Positions 41,368 through 45,855 of a stretch of 45,855 nt of DNA are shown piece after piece (position 1 is the first letter of the stretch; the number at the start of each line of letters is the position of its first letter). Under the pieces are notes generated by a model, which was not told the DNA's origin, did no database searches, and saw only the letters and a program-made list of their open reading frames with translations. Source of the stretch: an uncultured beta proteobacterium (GTDB lineage: Bacteria > Pseudomonadota > Gammaproteobacteria > Burkholderiales > Burkholderiaceae_C). The translations under genes were made by a program, and so were the position numbers. The stretch spans positions 1 to 45,855 of the forward strand of contig CAINUX010000037.1 in the NCBI GenBank assembly GCA_903853895.1, read 5' to 3'.

Positions 41368-43527
41368 ATGTCTGCCCCCTCGCCTTCCAACGCCTCCCCC
41401 ACCATCGCTCATGGCCTGAACCTGGCCCAGCAAGAAGCCGTCAACTACATGCACGGCCCTTGCCTGGTGCTGGCCGGCGCCGGTTCGGGCAAAACGCGGG
41501 TGATTACCCACAAGATTGGCCGCCTGATCCAGGCTGGCATGCCACCGCAGCGCATTGCGGCCATTACCTTTACCAACAAGGCCGCCGCCGAAATGCGCGA
41601 GCGCGCCAAGGGCCTGATTGGCAAGGCCGCCAAGGATGTGGTGGTGTGCACCTTTCACGCCCTGGGCGTGCGCATGCTGCGTTTAGACGGCGCCGTGCTG
41701 GGCCTCAAGCCTCAGTTCAGCATCCTGGACAGTGACGACGTGACCAGCATCCTGAAAGACGCCGGTGGCAGCACCGATGCCGCCACGGCCCGCCAATGGC
41801 AGTGGACGATCAGCGGCTGGAAAAGCGCGGGGCTGAACGCCGAGCAGGCCCTGGCCCAGGCGGCTGACGACAACGCGCGCATCACCGCCATCGTCATGGC
41901 CCGCTATGAGGAACGCTTGACCGCCTACCAGAGTGTGGACTTTGATGACCTGATCAGCCTGCCACTCAAGCTGCTGCGTGACCATGAGGCAGTGCGCCAG
42001 AAGTGGCAAGGGCTGATGGGCCATGTGCTGGTGGACGAATACCAGGACACGAACGCCACGCAGTATGAAGTGCTGAAGCTGCTGGTGGGCGGCAACCCGG
42101 CCGCCAGCGCGCGTTTCACCGCGGTGGGCGACGATGACCAGTCCATTTACGGCTGGCGGGGCGCCACGCTGGACAACCTGCGCAAGCTGCCGGTGGACTT
42201 TCCAGCGCTCAAGGTCATCACGCTCGAGCAAAACTACCGCTCCACCAGCGCTATCCTGCGCGCGGCCAACAATGTCATTGGCCCCAATCCCAAGCTGTAC
42301 CCCAAGAACCTGTGGAGCGACCTGGGTGAGGGAGAGCCGGTGCGCGTCGTGGATGCCGACAACGAAGAACACGAGGCCGAGCGTGCCGTGGCCCGTATCC
42401 AGAGCCTGCGCGCCGAGGGAACCCTGGCCCAGGCCGGCAAGCAGTACATGGAATTCCGCGACTTTGCCGTGCTGTACCGCGCCAACCACCAGGCCAAGCC
42501 GTTCGAGAAGGCGCTGCGCAAAGCCAACATTCCGTACAAGGTGTCAGGCGGCCAGAGCTTTTTTGACCGGGCCGAAATCCGCGACCTGTGCGCCTGGTTT
42601 CGCCTGTGGGCCAACAACGACGACGACCCGGCCTTCTTGCGCGCGGTGACCACGCCTAAGCGCGGCATTGGCCACCAGACGCTCGGCACACTGGGCGTTT
42701 TTGCCAGCCAATACAAGCTCAGCCTGTTCGAATCGCTGTTCTCCAACTCCCTGGGCTCGGTGCTGGCCGCTAAGGCCGTAGGCAGCCTGCACGAGTTTGG
42801 CCGCTATGTGAACGACCTGGAATACCGCGCCCGCCAAACCGAAGGCGCTGAGGCCGCCCGGGCGTTCATGATGGATTGGCTCAAGGACATTGGCTACGAA
42901 AAACATCTGCTCGACGGCGAGGACAGCGATAAGGTCGCTGCGGCCAAGTGGTCTAACGTGCTGGAGTTTTGCGATTGGATGGCGTTGCGTTGCGGCGGTG
43001 AACTCGATGACACTGCCGGTGTGTCAGTGCGCGAAGTCAAGACCCTGATGGAAGTCGCCCAGACCATTGCGCTGTTGTCCACCATCAGTGAACGCGAAAA
43101 AGACCAGGACGTAGTCACCCTGTCGACCCTGCACGCGTCCAAGGGGCTGGAGTGGCCGCATGTGCTGCTGGTCGGCGTCACCGAGGGCATGCTGCCGTTC
43201 AAGCTGAACGATGGCGCGGATTCACTGGGTGGCTCCGACAGGGCGCACGAGTCGGCCAACGAGGACCTGGCGCAACGGCTGCAGGAAGAACGCCGCCTGA
43301 TGTATGTGGGCATCACCCGGGCCCAGCGCAGCCTGGCGGTGAGCTGGACGCGGCGGCGCAAAAAGGGCCGCGAGATGGTCGCCGCGCTGCCCAGCCGTTT
43401 CATTGCAGAAATGGGGCTGGACAAGACCACGGTGCGCGAAGACCCACGTGAAAAACTCAAGGCTCTGCGGGCAGAATTTGCCCAAAAGGCGCTTACCAGC
43501 GCCGCTGCAGCGGCTCAGATTCGGTAA
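41368..43527 (+). CDS. rep: ATP-dependent DNA helicase Rep
   Basis: 719 residues of superfamily 1A helicase. Motifs in order: LNLAQQEAV (Q motif), LAGAGSGKTRVIT (Walker A), ITFTNKAAAEM, VDEYQDTNATQYE (motif II), GDDDQSIYGWRGA (motif III), LEQNYRST, the 2B region with YKVSGGQSFFDRAEIRDL, LHASKGLEWPHVLLVGV, and YVGITRAQRSL. The details are closer to Rep than to UvrD. Rep moves 3' to 5' on single-stranded DNA and clears proteins ahead of replication forks. It carries about 40 residues more than Escherichia coli Rep, partly at the C-terminus. Confidence 0.93.
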   Translation: MSAPSPSNASPTIAHGLNLAQQEAVNYMHGPCLVLAGAGSGKTRVITHKIGRLIQAGMPPQRIAAITFTNKAAAEMRERAKGLIGKAAKDVVVCTFHALGVRMLRLDGAVLGLKPQFSILDSDDVTSILKDAGGSTDAATARQWQWTISGWKSAGLNAEQALAQAADDNARITAIVMARYEERLTAYQSVDFDDLISLPLKLLRDHEAVRQKWQGLMGHVLVDEYQDTNATQYEVLKLLVGGNPAASARFTAVGDDDQSIYGWRGATLDNLRKLPVDFPALKVITLEQNYRSTSAILRAANNVIGPNPKLYPKNLWSDLGEGEPVRVVDADNEEHEAERAVARIQSLRAEGTLAQAGKQYMEFRDFAVLYRANHQAKPFEKALRKANIPYKVSGGQSFFDRAEIRDLCAWFRLWANNDDDPAFLRAVTTPKRGIGHQTLGTLGVFASQYKLSLFESLFSNSLGSVLAAKAVGSLHEFGRYVNDLEYRARQTEGAEAARAFMMDWLKDIGYEKHLLDGEDSDKVAAAKWSNVLEFCDWMALRCGGELDDTAGVSVREVKTLMEVAQTIALLSTISEREKDQDVVTLSTLHASKGLEWPHVLLVGVTEGMLPFKLNDGADSLGGSDRAHESANEDLAQRLQEERRLMYVGITRAQRSLAVSWTRRRKKGREMVAALPSRFIAEMGLDKTTVREDPREKLKALRAEFAQKALTSAAAAAQIR

Positions 43528-43536
43528 GGCCGCGGC

Positions 43537-44103
43537 TTAGCGCATTCCGTCGTAGCCGGTGCGTACCGTGAAATCGGCGAAACCCGAGCCCCCGCTGGGT
43601 GGGGCGATTCCAAAAAACGTGTCATGCAGTTCAGACAGCACCATCATGGCAAGGGCCGCGTCCTGATTAAAACCGATGCGGGCATGTCCCATGCCATCGC
43701 CCCCGCTCAGAATCAATTTTGAAATGTATTCACTGCATTCCTTGTGACCCCATAGGCTGCGGATGGTGTTGGCGATGCGGTGGTGGTGCAGTTCCACGAT
43801 TTGTAGTGCCGCGTCTTTGCGCTGATTGAGGGCCAGGCGATACAACTGATCCGGGTGAATGGGGGCTCCGTCTTCCATCATGGCCAACGGCACGGTCTGC
43901 AAAAAATTACCCGAAGCGTCCGGCAGGTTGTCGATGACCGGGAGCGAGCTTAAACGCGAATCCTGCTCGGCAACGGCACTTTCCCACAATCCCCACGTCG
44001 TTTCCGGATCGTCTTCAACGACCTCCAGCCCACGGGAATCCACAGCATCCTTGCCCGGGGAGTCATCAGACTTCTTGCCCTTGCCAAGAAAACCACTGAA
44101 CAT
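43537..44103 (-). CDS. hypothetical protein
   Basis: 188 residues, not recognised. The first 45 are charged and rich in Gly, Lys, Ser and Asp and probably disordered; the rest looks folded and mainly helical, with QLYRLALNQRKDAALQIVELHHHRI and AALAMMVLSELHDTFFG. There is no signal peptide and no membrane segment. GGAG about nine bases before the ATG and even codon use support a real gene. It converges on rep with a gap of nine bases. Confidence 0.65.
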   Translation of the reverse strand: MFSGFLGKGKKSDDSPGKDAVDSRGLEVVEDDPETTWGLWESAVAEQDSRLSSLPVIDNLPDASGNFLQTVPLAMMEDGAPIHPDQLYRLALNQRKDAALQIVELHHHRIANTIRSLWGHKECSEYISKLILSGGDGMGHARIGFNQDAALAMMVLSELHDTFFGIAPPSGGSGFADFTVRTGYDGMR

Positions 44104-44495
44104 GGAACCACTCCGTAGTTTGTGTGAATGCTACTCCAGCCGGAGCATCTTTGCCACCATTGCATGCGTCGGGACACATGGATAGGACAAAACGAGAATA
44201 CCAACTGAAAAGTCGGCTTTGAATATTCGCCCAACAATGCAGCCACCCGTGTCAGACATTGCCGATGGGTGGATTGTACGGGTCGATGGTTTTCTTCCCC
44301 GCCAATCGCATCCCGTTTCCGTGAAGTTGTTCACACTATCGAACTTCACTTGCGGAGCTGGTCGACGCCACTAACAGTCCTCGTCTTGGCAGCCATTGAC
44401 ACCTACAGCGAGCGGTCATGCAAGTCTCAAATGGCTAGGCCAAAGTAGAGTCTGACCACTAACGTTTCGCAAGATTGAAGTAAGCAACGAGTCTC
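44104..44495. other. gene-free stretch with a decayed gene fragment
   Basis: About 390 bases without a credible intact gene. It holds the degenerate fragment at 44373-44420 that matches part of the small gene at 44858-45067. The left end should contain the promoter of the leftward 188-residue protein, but no clear hexamers stand out. Confidence 0.5.
44373..44420 (-). pseudogene. decayed fragment of the small gene at 44858-45067
   Basis: Forty-seven bases (44374-44420) match 44943-44989 with eight differences and no gap. On the reverse strand the fragment reads HDRSL, a stop, then VSMAAKTRTV, against HDRSLAVAMAAKTRAV in the intact gene. The internal stop and the loss of similarity on both sides show it is a remnant. 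Confidence 0.5.
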
Positions 44496-44837
44496 ATGCT
44501 GCAGTGCAACATGAATGATTCCACAAACATCCAACTTGGCCTAGAAGACCTGCTCGCCGAATTGCACTTTGCTCGCAGAAACGAGCAACTCGGGCAACTT
44601 GCTTTGCTGGCCTACTGCGAGGTCAAGGGATGGGCACGAAGGGCTGGTAAGTCAGATTTGGCTGACACTGCGCTGCGGATGTTTTCCGATAGTCCCTGCG
44701 CCAGCAAAGATGCATTCCTTCACGGCATTGACGACCTGATCGCAACGTTGGAACTGCACGAACGCGAGTATCAACGAGCCAACGCTCGGTACTCTGCCAA
44801 TGTACGAACGGCTCGCCCAGTTGTGGAGCACCATTGA
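44496..44837 (+). CDS. small hypothetical protein
   Basis: 113 residues, helical and soluble, with LEDLLAELHFARRNEQLGQLALLAYCEVKGWARRAG split over two predicted helices near residues 16-52 and a second charged helix LELHEREYQRANARY near the C-terminus. No family is assigned. The start is uncertain: an ATG at 44511 would remove five residues, and neither has a clear binding site. Codon use is less GC-rich than in the core genes, as in the rest of this end of the window. Confidence 0.55.
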   Translation: MLQCNMNDSTNIQLGLEDLLAELHFARRNEQLGQLALLAYCEVKGWARRAGKSDLADTALRMFSDSPCASKDAFLHGIDDLIATLELHEREYQRANARYSANVRTARPVVEHH

Positions 44838-44857
44838 ACGGTTCCTCAAGAAACCAT

Positions 44858-45067
44858 TCACCCGTGCCAGCAGTCGTTTTGCTTCCTAAAGATCACTTCC
44901 CCAGTCGGGGTATGCACGACCCGGATCTCACCGCCGCAAGGCACAGCCCTCGTCTTGGCAGCCATAGCCACTGCCAACGAGCGGTCGTGAACCATGAACT
45001 GATTGGTTGCTGTACCCTGCTCCCCGCCAAGCATGGCCCATTGTCGGCTCTTCAGGGTCCGATCCAA
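44858..45067 (-). CDS. small hypothetical protein
   Basis: Up to 69 residues if the TTG at 45067 is used; an ATG at 45034 or 44995 would give 58 or 45. The C-terminal half, AVPCGGEIRVVHTPTGEVIFRK, looks like a compact beta-structured unit. Not recognised. A decayed copy of its middle part lies about 570 bases to the left. It converges on the 113-residue gene. Confidence 0.42.
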   Translation of the reverse strand: MDRTLKSRQWAMLGGEQGTATNQFMVHDRSLAVAMAAKTRAVPCGGEIRVVHTPTGEVIFRKQNDCWHG

Positions 45068-45183
45068 TTTCGCTCTTCGGCATGGGCTTCTTAGCCGACT
45101 TCACGCCCGGATCGGCACGCTACTGATGTATCAGCCGTTTTGGTATTCGACAAGACGCGGGGGCATCGTGTATCGATACCTGT

Positions 45184-45774
45184 TTAAGCCTTCTTGCGAC
45201 GCCTCAGGCAAAGACCAGCAACGCCCAAACCAACTAGTGCGAGTGTTGCAGGCTCCGGAATCTGAGAAACATCCCGCTCGTAGCTGGTGAAGCTCACGCC
45301 GCCATAAGTCAGGCTGGCGCAAACAACTGTATTCCCAGTACAACCGAGTTCCCCACTAGGGGACGCGATCGAATCGGTTGTGAAAATATCTGAAGAAACA
45401 AAAAGCCGTTCGGAGCCATCGGTGTAATAGGCAGCCGCAATAAGATGAGCAAAAGAGGGCAGAGATTCATTGATCGTAAACGCCGCTATCAGCGCGTTCC
45501 CAGACCACGACAGAGCAAAATTGGTGATCCCGTCTCCACCAGGAGCTGGTCCGCCCACGATGAGACCTTTGCCCGTATCTGCACCAGTAAGGCTGATGGT
45601 CAATGTGCCGCCTATTGGATTGCCAGTTGCGGAGTCGATCCAGTTAGATTCTGTAAATGAGTAATTTTTATATACGAGTGCCGCCTCGGCACGAGTTGGC
45701 ATCAAGACAATACAACAACAGGCCAACCCAATCCATGCTGTCAAATTCCGATAGACTTTTGCGAGAGACTTCAT
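45184..45774 (-). CDS. PEP-CTERM sorting domain protein
   Basis: 196 residues with an N-terminal signal peptide (WIGLACCCIVLMPTRAEA-ALV), a beta-rich exported body without known domains, and a C-terminal PEP-CTERM tripartite signal: IPEPATLALVGLGVAGL, the hydrophobic helix, then LRRRKKA. Such proteins are recognised by an exosortase (EpsH) and delivered to the cell surface or exopolysaccharide; no exosortase gene is in the window. The ATG at 45774 has AAAGGA upstream and is preferred over a longer frame to 45849. Confidence 0.9.
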   Translation of the reverse strand: MKSLAKVYRNLTAWIGLACCCIVLMPTRAEAALVYKNYSFTESNWIDSATGNPIGGTLTISLTGADTGKGLIVGGPAPGGDGITNFALSWSGNALIAAFTINESLPSFAHLIAAAYYTDGSERLFVSSDIFTTDSIASPSGELGCTGNTVVCASLTYGGVSFTSYERDVSQIPEPATLALVGLGVAGLCLRRRKKA

Positions 45775-45855
45775 AAAGTTCCTTTGGCGACCTGTGATTG
45801 ACCAATCAGTTTGGTTAGACGCAAGAACTGAGCCGTTAGGAAATAGCAAAGCTAA

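Overview
The window is a high-GC, densely coding stretch of a betaproteobacterial chromosome. Protein family choices, gene order (hemE next to priA) and a PEP-CTERM protein point to the family Comamonadaceae, probably a Rhodoferax-like organism. This is inference from recognised families, not from a search. No rRNA, tRNA, CRISPR array, complete insertion sequence or prophage was seen.

Layout. 1-3650: edge of a membrane protein gene, then a MocR-type regulator divergent from a LysE and an EamA exporter, with an inverted-repeat operator candidate between them. 3651-4013: no gene, but two related imperfect hairpins in opposite orientation. 4014-9869: a tight six-gene operon (aminotransferase, GST, PhzF-like, MATE exporter, VOC protein, threonine dehydratase-like). 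9965-20600: a redox region. A PepSY protein and an OmpR-type two-component system read left. To the right lie a 5.4 kb segment (DUF2189 membrane protein, zinc ribbon, cation efflux, Fe-S flavin reductase, membrane haem protein candidate, eight-haem cytochrome) and then an SHP/DUF1924 cytochrome, dihaem cytochrome, PepSY and ferric-reductase-like operon. 20667-24989: a phosphatase, a SUMF1-like lipoprotein, an orphan NarX-type kinase, a creatininase family protein and a DUF167 protein. 25091-31677: dsbD, a CoA-binding protein, hemE and priA. 31674-34158: a sensor kinase divergent from a periplasmic binding protein. 34184-41153: a glycerol-phosphate type operon (FAD-linked AGPS-like oxidase, glpD, FGGY kinase) divergent from an AraC regulator, then an AEC transporter. 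41368-45855: rep helicase, small unknown genes and a PEP-CTERM exported protein.

Two features stand out. First, seven copies of a short repeat with fixed geometry, GCTA-N9-TAGC-N18-GRGGGCYW, are scattered over the window, and four overlap protein-coding sequence. Three of those four are read in the same frame. One of them encodes the hydrophobic core and AxA-type cleavage site of the DsbD signal peptide, and another encodes a late DsbD membrane helix. Second, a 118-bp divergent control region carrying paired TTCA boxes for the OmpR-type regulator occurs twice, 5416 bp apart, flanking the 5.4 kb electron-transfer segment. The second copy keeps a left-facing -10 element that now faces no gene, so the segment looks inserted into, or duplicated within, an ancestral regulator/cytochrome locus.
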